A stretch of 64,000 nucleotides of DNA from Neobacillus rhizophilus (GCF_018343535.1 NZ_JAGYPF010000003.1:856580-920579), one strand, 5' to 3'; positions 20,563 to 28,914 are shown, counted from the first letter of the stretch. Notes: a model not told the origin generated them from the sequence alone. Translations and numbers: made by a program.

Positions 20563-21282
20563 GTGAGTACTACGTGCAATTTAAAAATCAACATAAGTTA
20601 CTTTCACCAGTGGAGCTTAAGAAACTTATATTTGATACAAGATATCAATCTAACAAAGGTCATAAATGAATTAGGAATCAGCAATGAAACCACTGTTATT
20701 GTTTACGGAAAAAAAATAATGGCTGCTACCCGGGCGGCATGGACATTCATGTATGCAGGTTTAGAAGATGTTCGTTTGCTGAATGGGGGAATCGATGCAT
20801 GGAATGCTCTTGGATTTAGCACTGAAGAACACCCTTCGAAAATACAACAAGATAGCAAAGGTACTTTTAAACTTTTACAACCAAAATCAAACTATCTTTC
20901 CACAAGGAAGGACGTTGAAAAAAATTTACAGAATCAAGACAGCATAGTGGTTGATGTTCGCAGCTGGAATGAATATTCTGGTAAAAACACCGGGTATGTT
21001 TATATGAAAGAAATGGGTCGTATTCCAAATGCAGTATGGGGCTATGCTGGATCCGATCCCTATCATATGGAGGATTTTGAGAAAAAAAACGGGGTACTCA
21101 AAAACCTTGAAGAAATAGGAAAACTATGGAAAGAGTCAGAAATTATTTCAGAGAAAAAAATTATTTTTTATTGCGGCACAGGCTGGAGAGCAAGTGAAGC
21201 ATTTTTTATTGCTCATTTATTGGGGTGGCAAAATATTAGTTTATTCGATGGTGGATGGATGGAGTGGAGTCAATTAGATTAA
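20563..21282 (+). CDS. rhodanese-type sulfurtransferase with damaged first domain
   Basis: 239 residues from a GTG. The second rhodanese domain (about 110-239) is complete, with 'VVDVRSWNEYSG' and the active loop 'YCGTGWRASE' holding the catalytic Cys. The first domain is shortened: it starts in the middle of a fold ('ETTVIVYGKKIMAATRAAW'). Another frame just upstream (about 20580-20668) reads 'KLLSPVELKKLI' and 'DTRYQSNKGH', which looks like the lost beginning of that domain. So an indel or deletion has probably split a two-domain protein of about 300 residues; the remaining ORF might still be made. The 575 bp before it (19988-20562) show no other gene. Confidence 0.6.
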   Translation: MSTTCNLKINISYFHQWSLRNLYLIQDINLTKVINELGISNETTVIVYGKKIMAATRAAWTFMYAGLEDVRLLNGGIDAWNALGFSTEEHPSKIQQDSKGTFKLLQPKSNYLSTRKDVEKNLQNQDSIVVDVRSWNEYSGKNTGYVYMKEMGRIPNAVWGYAGSDPYHMEDFEKKNGVLKNLEEIGKLWKESEIISEKKIIFYCGTGWRASEAFFIAHLLGWQNISLFDGGWMEWSQLD

Positions 21283-21322
21283 ATTAGGCAAATCACTCTA
21301 ATGCTAATTTCCATTAGCCAAT

Positions 21323-21356
21323 AAAAAGAAGATAAGCAAATGCTCATCTTCTTTTT
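21323..21356. terminator. bidirectional terminator
   Basis: AAAAAGAAGATAAGC, loop AAAT, GCTCATCTTCTTTTT. It serves the convergent rhodanese and opuCC-like genes. Confidence 0.8.
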
Positions 21357-21364
21357 ATATCAAT

Positions 21365-22279
21365 CTATTTAAGAAGCCCTTTTTCTTTTAACCATTCTTC
21401 TGCTACTTTTGCTGCATCTTCTTTGTCAATTTCAACTTTTGCATTCAATTTTTGCATTTCTGTTTCATCAATTTGGTTAGCTAATTTATTTACTGCTTCT
21501 TTCAATTCAGGATGCTTTTTAAGGACTTCATCTTTAAAAATAGGTACAGCATCGTAAGGAGGGAATAAATGTTTATCATCTTTAAGAAGAACTAAATCAT
21601 AGGCTGCAAGTTTACCGTCAGTAGAATAAGGAATAATCACATCAATCTCTTTATTTAGAACCGAAGGATACCATAATCCATAATCCATTGTGACAACCTT
21701 TTTAAAGTTTACATTATATATCTTTTCAAAGGCTGGGAAACCATCCTCGCGTCCAAGCCATTCTTGTCCAGTACCAAAAATTAATTGATCAGATTTCGCT
21801 GCTAAATCGGAGACCGTCTTAATACCTAGTTCTTCTGCTTGATCTTTACGCATTGTCACGACATAAGTATTATTAAATCCCAGCGGTTTTAACCATGTAA
21901 TTCCGAACTCTTTAGGAAATTCTTCAGCTACTATGTTATACGCTTCTTCTGCATCCGTTACAGGTTTATGATTTAAAATATTAATTAATCCAGTTCCAGT
22001 GTACTCTACATAGCCATCAATATCCCCTTTTTTTAAAGCTGCCCAAGTAATATTGGCGGCAAGTCCAGTCTTTAATTGAACATTTAAATCTGTCTCATTT
22101 TCAATTAATAGTTTCATCATGTTTGCAAGGATTTCCTGTTCAGCAAAATCTTTTCCGCCAATCGTAACGGTATCTGATTGATTACTACATCCAACAATGC
22201 TAAAAAGCAAGGTTAAGCTGGTTAATGCCATCATCATTTTACGAATAAATTTTGAATTTAATCTTTTCATTGTTTTCAC
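21365..22279 (-). CDS. opuCC: glycine betaine/choline-type ABC substrate-binding lipoprotein (OpuCC/OsmF family)
   Basis: 304 residues. Lipoprotein signal with lipobox 'FSIVGC' near residue 30, then the OpuAC-type quaternary-amine binding fold: 'IGGKDFAEQEILANMM', 'GDIDGYVEYTGTG' and 'VIIPYSTDGKLAAYDL'. This family binds glycine betaine, carnitine, choline or related solutes. Overlaps the permease gene by four bases, third in an ATPase-permease-binding protein operon. B. subtilis OpuC has a second permease gene after this one; none is present here. Confidence 0.9.
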   Translation of the reverse strand: MKTMKRLNSKFIRKMMMALTSLTLLFSIVGCSNQSDTVTIGGKDFAEQEILANMMKLLIENETDLNVQLKTGLAANITWAALKKGDIDGYVEYTGTGLINILNHKPVTDAEEAYNIVAEEFPKEFGITWLKPLGFNNTYVVTMRKDQAEELGIKTVSDLAAKSDQLIFGTGQEWLGREDGFPAFEKIYNVNFKKVVTMDYGLWYPSVLNKEIDVIIPYSTDGKLAAYDLVLLKDDKHLFPPYDAVPIFKDEVLKKHPELKEAVNKLANQIDETEMQKLNAKVEIDKEDAAKVAEEWLKEKGLLK

Positions 22280-22923
22280 TTTAACTCTCCTGAAATTTGT
22301 TTTTTTCTTTTTTTACGTAATCCTTTAGGTGTTAATTTATCATCAAGATAAAGAAGCAATCGATCTAAAATAATGGCTAGCAAAGCGGTAGGGATCGCTC
22401 CAGTTAAAATCATAGCTGTATCAAGCATACCAATTCCTCTCATAATCAAATCGCCTAACCCGCCAGCTCCAATAAAAGTAGCAATCGTGGCAACACTTAT
22501 GGTTTGAACGGCAGCCATTCGAACTCCGGCCATAATAACGCTGCGCGCCATAGGTAATTGGACTAACCAAAGAATTTGTCTCTTTGTCATTCCCATTCCA
22601 GTTCCAATTTCAATAAGAGACTTGTCTACTTCTCGAATTCCAGTAAACGTATTTTGTAAAACCGGTAATAAAGAGTAGAGGATTAAGGCAATGATCGCCG
22701 GAAGTGTCCCAATCCCAAAAATGGGAACCATAAAACCTAATAAAGCTAGACTTGGGATAGTTTGGATGACCTGTACAACTCTAATCACCGGTGTAGCGAG
22801 ACGGTCATGATTTGCAAAATAGATTCCTAAAGGAATAGCAATCAAACACGCAATAAAGAGAGCTGTAAATGATAAATAAAGGTGTTCCCCGGTTTTTGAT
22901 AAAATTTCTATCCATTTCATCAT
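22276..22923 (-). CDS. opuCB: quaternary-amine ABC transporter permease
   Basis: 215 residues with about five membrane segments and the BPD-type EAA loop ('MGMTKRQILWLVQLPMARSV'). Same length and layout as OpuCB/OpuCD. ATGA overlaps link it to the ATPase gene before and the binding-protein gene after it, so stoichiometry is probably kept by translational coupling. As the only permease it would act as a homodimer. Confidence 0.92.
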   Translation of the reverse strand: MMKWIEILSKTGEHLYLSFTALFIACLIAIPLGIYFANHDRLATPVIRVVQVIQTIPSLALLGFMVPIFGIGTLPAIIALILYSLLPVLQNTFTGIREVDKSLIEIGTGMGMTKRQILWLVQLPMARSVIMAGVRMAAVQTISVATIATFIGAGGLGDLIMRGIGMLDTAMILTGAIPTALLAIILDRLLLYLDDKLTPKGLRKKRKKQISGELK

Positions 22924-23714
22924 CTTGATGCACCCTCATGATCATCCAGTGAGCTCATTGGAAGAATAAAAGAATCTTGAAAGTATTTAACCCCAATAAA
23001 TTCACGAACAAATTCATTTTTGGGCTGACGCAGTAAATCAATTGGAGGACTACTTTGAATTAATACGCCATCTTTAAGAACTACCATGTGATCTGATATT
23101 TTTAATGCTTCCTCCATATCATGAGTAACAAAGATAATGGTCTTTTTCAATTTTTTTTGTAAAGAAATTAGCTCATCTTGTAACTGAACACGGCTTATTG
23201 GATCAAGAGCACTAAACGGTTCATCCATTAATATAATGGATGGGTCTGCACAGAGAGCTCTTGCTACACCAATCCGTTGTTGCTGGCCACCACTAATTTC
23301 ACTTGGATAACGATAACGATATTGTTCAGGATCAAGACCAATTAAATTTAATAGTTCAGTTACTCTTTCCCTTATTTCTACCTTTTTTACACCCTTTAAT
23401 ATAGGAACAATCGATATATTTTCTTCAATGGTCATAAGTGGAAATAGACCAATCTGTTGAATAACATATCCAATATTTCTCCGAAGGTTAACTGAATCCA
23501 TTAGACTTATATCTTTCCCATTAATAAAGATTGTTCCTTCATCCGGTTCTATAAGTTTATTAATCATTTTTAGAGTGGTTGATTTTCCACATCCGGATGG
23601 TCCAATAATGGTTGTAATTTTTCCTTTTGCTAGAGTTAAATTTAGATTCTTTACAGCATGTCCTGAATCAAATATTTTACTGATATTAACAAGTTCTACC
23701 GCTGCTGTATTCAT
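22920..23714 (-). CDS. opuCA: quaternary-amine ABC transporter ATPase lacking CBS domains
   Basis: 264 residues. Walker A 'GPSGCGKST', signature 'SGGQQQRIG' and Walker B 'IILMDEPFSALD' are intact. OpuCA/OpuAA-type ATPases usually run to about 380-400 residues with a C-terminal CBS pair that senses ionic strength; here the protein stops after the ATPase core. The transporter may therefore lack direct osmotic gating. GGGAGG lies 13 bases before the ATG, with a three-codon ATG-AAA-ATA-TGA frame in between. Confidence 0.88.
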   Translation of the reverse strand: MNTAAVELVNISKIFDSGHAVKNLNLTLAKGKITTIIGPSGCGKSTTLKMINKLIEPDEGTIFINGKDISLMDSVNLRRNIGYVIQQIGLFPLMTIEENISIVPILKGVKKVEIRERVTELLNLIGLDPEQYRYRYPSEISGGQQQRIGVARALCADPSIILMDEPFSALDPISRVQLQDELISLQKKLKKTIIFVTHDMEEALKISDHMVVLKDGVLIQSSPPIDLLRQPKNEFVREFIGVKYFQDSFILPMSSLDDHEGASR

Positions 23715-24006
23715 ATTTTCATGGTGTCCTCCCGCTTGATCTAACTCTTACTTTGACGGACAGAGTTATAGGTATCTATCTCCTAAAACTTATTTACGCT
23801 TCGTAGATTTAAGTGAAATGGAAAATATATTCCAGTTTGAGATTCCGATTTCCCTTTAATTCGAGATATTTAATGCAATTTATATTCTAACATTAATCTT
23901 ATTTATTTTCCTATTCGACCTATCTATACATTCGATGAATATCTATCTACTTTTCAAATACATTCATATATTTTCTTGATAGTTTTCTATTGAAAATAAT
24001 GAAGAA

Positions 24007-24268
24007 CCTACTTCTGCATTATCAAAAACAAATGTTGAAGTCATATAAACAGGGGAGATGTGTGAGCAATGCCCTGGATCTTTATTTACTTTTACCAGTT
24101 TTGATGAATAGTTCATGATTATTACGGCTCCTAATTTTAGTTAAATCTGAAACGCTACCGTTTTTATTTCTTCCTAATTAGAAGTATATGCAAAAGTTAT
24201 GCCAACTCTGTAAGCCTTATTAAATCTACATTTTTAATTGTAAAATTCTTGATTTATTTTCATTTTTG
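24007..24268 (-). pseudogene. duplicated 5' end and upstream region of megL
   Basis: By eye this stretch is nearly identical to 30525-30781, which holds the first 36 or so codons of megL plus about 150 bp upstream. Here the coding part (24007-24114) keeps 'KVNKDPGH' and 'SHISPVY' but ends abruptly, so it is a truncated duplicate. The two copies have the same orientation, 6.5 kb apart. Nothing else is seen in 23715-24006. Confidence 0.85.
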
Positions 24269-24291
24269 CCATGCCTGTAAAGCATCAAAAG

Positions 24292-24356
24292 AGTGCCTGT
24301 CACTACCCGAATCTTATCGAGGAGAATTCGACAAAATGCGGGTAGCGACAGGCACT
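24292..24356. repeat. GTGCCTGTC inverted-repeat element (left copy)
   Basis: Terminal arms of 18 bases (AGTGCCTGTCACTACCCG and its complement with one mismatch) around a 29-base centre containing TTCGACAAAATG. A related element is at 25654-25717 in the same orientation. Short palindromic units with this core are known as scattered intergenic repeats in Bacillus. Confidence 0.75.
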
Positions 24357-24658
24357 TGCCTTATTTCTTTGTAATTTTTAGATTATTTACAAATTTTTAA
24401 CTTTAAGGAAAATCATTCATGTACTATCATTGCAAGTAGAGGAAAGTTCAATTTATTGCCTTTTTTCATTGAACACTACTTAACAATGATACAGATTACT
24501 CATTCTATGTTGCTTTTCACAAAGATGCCCTAAAACGAATGAATCGTTATCGTGCCCCATTTCGCTTTGGTTTCAATCTTTACCTTAGTATTAACATCGC
24601 ATTCACTATTAATGAACATAGATGTTAATATAAAAAATTACATATAGGGGGTATCTCT

Positions 24659-25291
24659 ATGTTGAAGAAATCGATGTTGTTTGTCTTGGGGTTGGTTATG
24701 GCGTTTGCTGTTTTTCAACTTGACTTGTCAACTGCCTCGGCGCAACCGCCCGGAACACCGTCCTTGTCCACCGCCCAATCCCAGCTGAACTCTCTGACCG
24801 TCAAATCCGAAGGATCCATGACCGGCTACACTCGCGACTTGTTCCCGCACTGGATCAGCCAAGGCGGTGGCTGCGACACCCGTCAGGTAGTGCTCAAGCG
24901 TGACGCCGACTACTACAGCGGAAATTGCCCTGTTACGTCTGGCAAGTGGTACAGTTACTACGACGGCGTCACCGTGTACTCACCGTCCGAAGTGGACATT
25001 GACCATATCGTCCCTTTAGCCGAGGCGTGGCGTTCCGGAGCCAGCAGCTGGACCACGCAAAAGCGTCAGGACTTCGCCAACGACCTCAACGGCACGCAGC
25101 TGATCGCAGTGACCGCCAGTATCAACCGTTCTAAGGGAGACCAGGATCCATCGACGTGGCAACCACCGCGTTCCGGCGCCCGCTGCGCGTACGCGAAGTG
25201 GTGGATCAACACCAAGTACCGTTGGGGCCTAAGCCTGCAGTCGTCGGAGAAGACCGCGCTGCAGAGCATGCTTAACACCTGTTCCTACTAA
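24659..25291 (+). CDS. secreted HNH nuclease (GmrSD-C/DUF1524-like), GC-rich, probably transferred
   Basis: 210 residues; AGGGGG site before ATG. Signal peptide about 1-28 ending 'STASA-QPPG'. The HNH/beta-beta-alpha-metal core reads 'DIDHIVPLAEAWRSG', 'DFANDLNGTQLIAV' and 'NRSKGDQDPSTWQPP', with paired Cys ('GGGCDTR', 'GNCPVT', 'ARCAYAKWW', 'NTCSY') that could form disulfides outside the cell. This matches the secreted HNH family common in Actinobacteria. From about codon 28 the DNA turns GC-rich with C/G third positions, unlike all neighbours, whereas the signal-peptide part looks Bacillus-like. So the mature part was probably acquired and joined to a host-type secretion signal. Role: extracellular DNase or toxin. 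Confidence 0.82.
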   Translation: MLKKSMLFVLGLVMAFAVFQLDLSTASAQPPGTPSLSTAQSQLNSLTVKSEGSMTGYTRDLFPHWISQGGGCDTRQVVLKRDADYYSGNCPVTSGKWYSYYDGVTVYSPSEVDIDHIVPLAEAWRSGASSWTTQKRQDFANDLNGTQLIAVTASINRSKGDQDPSTWQPPRSGARCAYAKWWINTKYRWGLSLQSSEKTALQSMLNTCSY

Positions 25292-25378
25292 GTCGGTTAT
25301 TGCTTCTTCAAGTACAATCAACCGACCGTTTGTAGTACTCGCAGCACAACTATCCAACCACAGAAGGGAGTTACTCGC

Positions 25379-25621
25379 ATGGAAAAGAAGACGTCAATCT
25401 TCACCGCAACCCATGGTGTCATGACCAATGAGGTCGGTGTGATCAGCGGTGAGCTTGAATTGCGTACCACCTGCGATGACGACGGTACCCTCACGCTCGC
25501 TATCACATATGTTGGCGCCGAGGAGTGGTACACGCTTCCGGGTGAAGACTATCGCCTGCACGATCCGCGTGATCACGAGGTCGTCCACCGCATGCTCGTT
25601 ACCGTTCTAGAGCGCTCTTGA
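25379..25621 (+). CDS. small acidic protein next to the HNH nuclease
   Basis: 80 residues, GAAGGGAG site before ATG, 87 bp after the nuclease gene and equally GC-rich, so the two probably arrived together. About 15 Asp/Glu against 7 Lys/Arg, no signal peptide, mixed beta-like sequence ('VGVISGELELRTTC', 'LTLAITYVGAEEW'). No family recognised. An acidic cytosolic partner of a secreted nuclease could be an inhibitor, but only gene order and charge support this. Confidence 0.6.
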   Translation: MEKKTSIFTATHGVMTNEVGVISGELELRTTCDDDGTLTLAITYVGAEEWYTLPGEDYRLHDPRDHEVVHRMLVTVLERS

Positions 25622-25653
25622 GACGCTGACTTCACTTACTCCTAATCAAAAAG

Positions 25654-25717
25654 AGTGCCAGTCACGACTCGTATAATGTCGATAAGAAATCGACAAATTA
25701 CGGGTTGTGACTGGCTC
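25654..25717. repeat. GTGCCAGTC inverted-repeat element (right copy)
   Basis: Imperfect arms AGTGCCAGTCACGACTCGTA and the near-complement ending in GACTGGCTC, centre with TCGACAAATTACGGG. It resembles the element at 24292-24356 over its whole length. It interrupts the adjacent minus-strand gene. Confidence 0.7.
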
Positions 25718-25996
25718 AGGGTTAAACCTCAAAGAAACAGTCTTTGAATAACCGGTTGGGCCATCATAATAGGCATAGGCAACATCCACCCCTGATTCCT
25801 CTTCGAGTATTTCTGCACTAAGCGTGATGGATTCGCCTTGAGTAGCACTTGTTCCGGATAACACTAAACTAGTTAGCTTTGGAGGTGTCACGTCACCCGC
25901 AGCCACTCCGTTGGAAACCGGTGTTAGTAATGAAAATAGTAGAATCAACGTTGTCAACTTAGCGAACAAACTTCTCCTTTTTCTAAAAAAAACCAA
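25718..25996 (-). pseudogene. truncated secreted Ig-like protein
   Basis: From a TTG at 25996 after GGGAGAG come a signal peptide ('AKLTTLILLFSLLTPVSNG') and the start of a bacterial Ig-like domain ('DVTPPKLTSLVLSGTSA'). After about 92 codons the frame enters the inverted-repeat element at 25717 and ends in it at 25646. The rest of the protein is gone. The repeat or the island insertion probably cut the gene. Confidence 0.65.
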
Positions 25997-26210
25997 TTCT
26001 CTCCCACACTTTCATTTGAAAATTATGTACCTCTTGATTTTACCTTATTTATCCAATTGTAGTACACAAAAAGTTCTTTATTTTTAATAATAATGTTCTT
26101 AACTAAGAATTGAATGACGAACTTTCTACTACATAGAAATGGAGAATAATAGAAAAGATCTAGCTGAATTTATCCTCCGAAACTTTTATAGCTATATACC
26201 ATTAATAAAA

Positions 26211-26247
26211 GAAACCCTTCACACCAAACTAGTTTGAAGGGTTTCTT
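26211..26247 (-). terminator. terminator after truncated HTH gene
   Basis: On the minus strand GAAACCCTTCAAA pairs with TGTGAAGGGTTTC, followed by TTTTATT. The region 25997-26210 shows no gene. Confidence 0.65.
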
Positions 26248-26273
26248 ACTTGCTTCCTAGAATTTCAGAAACA

Positions 26274-26513
26274 TTATATTGAATGGGACTTAGTAAAGCG
26301 TACAGTGGGCAAGACAGAGTTGTTCATGACAAAATACCCCCCATCCCTTCCGACTTCAGCAACAAGCGGCATCCCCATGGCTTCAATTTCTCTGATATCT
26401 CTAATCGCTGTCGACCGAGAGATATTAAATTCCTGCATGATTTCAGAAATGGTAAAGTGGGCGCGGTTGTTGATATACCGCATGATGGTATTAATCCGTC
26501 CAACTTTTTTCAT
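26274..26513 (-). pseudogene. truncated HTH_11 (WYL-type) regulator
   Basis: 79 residues: a DeoR/HTH_11 winged helix ('ISEIMQEFNISRSTAIRDIRE', shown in part) and 'VGRDGGYFV', then 'LPTVRFTKS', after which such regulators normally run on for about 220 more residues including a WYL domain. Here the frame stops after six more residues. It is divergent from the GyrI-like gene, the usual arrangement for a regulator and its target. A free DNA-binding domain could still be made, but truncation is likely. Confidence 0.65.
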
Positions 26514-26623
26514 CGGGGCCCCCTAAACAGTATCAATTTTTGACATGATTTAAGGCTATTATAAACTCATCAAGTGGAAAAACAAATCATTTGATCAATT
26601 TTAAAAAAAGGAAGGTTTTGAAT

Positions 26624-27103
26624 ATGGCAGATTATATCCTAGAAGAAAAAGACAGCTTTACCGTTTTAGGTTTTGGGACGGAGCTTGAGAGCCATTACAC
26701 AGATTATGCAGGCATTACCAAGGAAAAGGCAGACTTTTGGGAGGCAGTCAAACAGGATGGAAGGCTTGACACGTTAAAAGAAGTAGCCGCAAATGACTAC
26801 ATTTTTGCTGTGAACGAAGCAGTCAATAACAAGATGATGCATTATGCTGGCGTCATAACAGAGACAACATTACCAGAAGCAACCAGAATAATCCAATTTC
26901 CTAAAGGCGACTACCTCGTTGTTAAAGGAGAAGCGAAAACAGCTGAAGAGTTGAGCAACAGGCTGACTGGCATAGCCTTTGGTCAAGTCTTGCCAGCAGC
27001 AACGAATTTTGCCTATGTGGGCGGTCCAAATACAACGGTTGAGATGGGGCAGCGAAACGGCCTCGTATTTGGTGAAATGTGGATTCCTGTTGTAAGGAAA
27101 TAA
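26624..27103 (+). CDS. GyrI-like/effector-binding domain protein
   Basis: 159 residues from the ATG at 26624, preceded by AAGGAAGG; the upstream TTG at 26591 has no site. The sequence fits the AraC-effector-binding/GyrI-like fold ('FTVLGFGTELESHY', 'ATRIIQFPKGDYLVVKG', 'VEMGQRNGLVFGEMWIPVV'), a small-molecule-binding beta-alpha domain found alone or fused to regulators. No DNA-binding part. First gene of a three-gene unit, divergent from a truncated HTH regulator that probably once controlled it. Confidence 0.7.
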   Translation: MADYILEEKDSFTVLGFGTELESHYTDYAGITKEKADFWEAVKQDGRLDTLKEVAANDYIFAVNEAVNNKMMHYAGVITETTLPEATRIIQFPKGDYLVVKGEAKTAEELSNRLTGIAFGQVLPAATNFAYVGGPNTTVEMGQRNGLVFGEMWIPVVRK

Positions 27104-27117
27104 AGGGAGGAATGGAA

Positions 27118-27582
27118 ATGGCTTATACCGTTGATTTTAAAAATGTGTCTACCGATGGTTTAGAAGCTTCACCCGTAGCAGAAGCACTTGCCGGTTTACG
27201 TGCGAATGAAGCCCGATACTTTATGAACAAATACAAGCATGAATTTACGGTTGTACCAGCTAGCGAAAGTCAGGAGACTCTTGACTATGTGAACCAAATT
27301 TTGAAAAAAGAACGTGATCTTGAGTTTGCGGCCAAACCTTTAGAAACGTCGCGTTTTCAAGTGGAAAATATCGATTGGACCTACGTCTTTTACGAAGATG
27401 GTCTTTCCGTCAACGTCCTGTATACGGTTGATAACCCTAAAAAGCGTGCCGTTGGTTTTAAGCTTTCGGAGGGGATGGAGGTACCCAAGGAGTTGGAAGG
27501 GAAGTTTAAATTTGCAAGGCAGAAGTCTAAACTAGCTGGAACCATTCGGGGCTCTTTTTTTGTCATTAAAGGGGAATATTGA
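27118..27582 (+). CDS. hypothetical protein in GyrI-like operon
   Basis: About 154 residues. GGGAGG precedes ATGGAAATGG, so either ATG (27112 or 27118) may start it; the frame overlap with the preceding gene is only a reading artefact. Soluble, mixed alpha/beta, with 'EARYFMNKYKHEFTVVPASES' (in part) and a charged C-terminus ending 'GSFFVIKGEY'. I do not recognise the family. It begins 14 bp after the effector-binding gene, so the two are co-expressed. Confidence 0.55.
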   Translation: MAYTVDFKNVSTDGLEASPVAEALAGLRANEARYFMNKYKHEFTVVPASESQETLDYVNQILKKERDLEFAAKPLETSRFQVENIDWTYVFYEDGLSVNVLYTVDNPKKRAVGFKLSEGMEVPKELEGKFKFARQKSKLAGTIRGSFFVIKGEY

Positions 27583-27871
27583 AGTAAGCAAAAGGAAATT
27601 TTGCTTATTTGAAACAATTGATATGCTGCACCGCCGCAGCAGACTTTACAAGGATTCCTCAAAAATGACACAGCAAGAACGATTTCTTCTAATGAAATAT
27701 GATTTAAAGCTGCTCGAAAATGTAGAACGAATGGTGGAGCATATAGGAAAGGTCTATGATTTCTTTCTTTCCGCAGAACCGCTTGAAGAATGGTGGTGGC
27801 ACTTGGATAAAGTTGCATCAGGTGAATTAGAAGTGGAAATCGGGTTGAGGCAGAAGGATAAAGTTTTATAA
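27560..27871 (+). CDS. small hypothetical protein, third gene of the operon
   Basis: Up to 103 residues; the TTG at 27560 overlaps the preceding gene and a later ATG at 27623 ('MLHRRSRLYKDSSKM') is possible, so the start is open. Helical and charged: 'LMKYDLKLLENVERMVEHIGK' (in part), then 'LEEWWWHLDKVASGEL'. No family recognised. A terminator follows at once. Confidence 0.4.
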   Translation: MSLKGNIEVSKRKFCLFETIDMLHRRSRLYKDSSKMTQQERFLLMKYDLKLLENVERMVEHIGKVYDFFLSAEPLEEWWWHLDKVASGELEVEIGLRQKDKVL

Positions 27872-27908
27872 TATTGCCTATATGGCAGTAACTACACTAA
27901 AAATACAC

Positions 27909-27944
27909 TATGGAGAGGGGCTTCCCCTTTCCATAATTTATTTT
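27909..27944 (+). terminator. terminator of the GyrI-like operon
   Basis: ATGGAGAGGGG, loop CTT, CCCCTTTCCAT, then a T-rich run. The remaining bases up to 28157 show no gene. Confidence 0.7.
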
Positions 27945-28157
27945 TAGTCTCTAAACGGGGTGGCCGCCCTTTCACGTAACAAAGGAACTAGTCCTTATTC
28001 CGGAAAAGGTCCTTTAATCTAATACTTGTAGAAATATGGCCCATTAAGAGGTTCTTAGATTTCAAAAGAAAAAAGCCTAAAATAAAAAAGCACAAGAACT
28101 GGGATAAACGCATAGCATGCTAAAACAGGTTACTTAAATGAAAAGGATGCTGTCAAA

Positions 28158-28382
28158 ATGCCTGCGATTATTGCTGGACCAATAATAATAAATAATATCA
28201 CTGGAAATGGTGATGTCCAATTTGGTGATAGCTTGTTCAACTCACCAAAGGTTGCCTCTAAGACTCCTGCCGGTGCCGGGGGATTTAACACAGGAGTATT
28301 CATAGTAACAAATACCATTGCAAGTGCTACGAATTTTATTGACCCCAACGTAATTGACATGCCAGTGGTTGGAAATAATTAA
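28158..28382 (+). CDS. GerPA/GerPF-family spore germination protein
   Basis: 74 residues beginning 'MPAIIAGPIIINNITGNGDV' with 'VQFGDSLFNSPKVASKT', 'AGGFNTG' and a final 'IDPNVIDMPVVGNN'. This is the GerPA/GerPF family (spore coat/permeability proteins needed for germinants to reach receptors). Genes of this family can also stand outside the gerP operon. First of three paralogs in a row, so a local duplication series. Confidence 0.88.
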   Translation: MPAIIAGPIIINNITGNGDVQFGDSLFNSPKVASKTPAGAGGFNTGVFIVTNTIASATNFIDPNVIDMPVVGNN

Positions 28383-28468
28383 AGCAATTAAACCGGTTAT
28401 CACAATTTGTGATTAGGAATCCTTAAATTCCGGGAATATAACAAATATTGAAAAGGGTGGCGGCCAAA

Positions 28469-28693
28469 ATGCCTGCAATTATTAATGGAGCAGTAACAAT
28501 AGATAATATCGGTGGAGATGGTGATGTCCAATTTGGTGACCTCGTGTTTATCACACCAAAGACGGCATCTAAAACCGAAGGTGGTTCCGGAGTATTTAAC
28601 ACTGGGGGAGCAGTGATCACAAATACCGGCGCAAGTTTTACAAATTATATTGACCCCAGTGTAATCGATATGCCAATTAAGAGTAATAACTAA
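28469..28693 (+). CDS. GerPA/GerPF-family spore germination protein, second copy
   Basis: 74 residues from the ATG at 28469 ('MPAIINGAVTIDNIGGDGDV'); GGGTGGCGG upstream supports it over 28448. It keeps 'VQFGDLVFITPKTASKTEGG' and ends 'IDPSVIDMPIKSNN', about two thirds identical to its neighbour. Probably expressed late in sporulation like its relatives; no sigma-K promoter could be assigned with confidence. Confidence 0.88.
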   Translation: MPAIINGAVTIDNIGGDGDVQFGDLVFITPKTASKTEGGSGVFNTGGAVITNTGASFTNYIDPSVIDMPIKSNN

Positions 28694-28752
28694 AGTGATA
28701 AAACCAGTTTTTTTCCCTTCGTGATTTCTTAAATTCCGGAAATAAAAAAAAC

Positions 28753-28811
28753 CAAGGAATGAAGTGCGTAAAAAATGGCGGCAGCCTGCACAACATTCCT
28801 TGTTTTTTTCA
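28753..28811 (+). terminator. terminator after the gerP-like pair
   Basis: AAGGAATG and CATTCCTT enclose an inner GTGC/GCAC hairpin, followed by TTTTTTT. Confidence 0.7.
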
Positions 28812-28914
28812 TGTGGGGTAGTCAAGCCCTACCGGGACACTAATGATCAAATTATCTGTACCATCATACCAGCTTTTACATATAATGATTTAAAGCAATT
28901 TAGGGGGAATCAAC

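Noticed and set aside
23715..24660. Insertion sequence as source of the megL duplicate
   Set aside because: No transposase frame or clear terminal inverted repeats bound the duplicated 260 bp.
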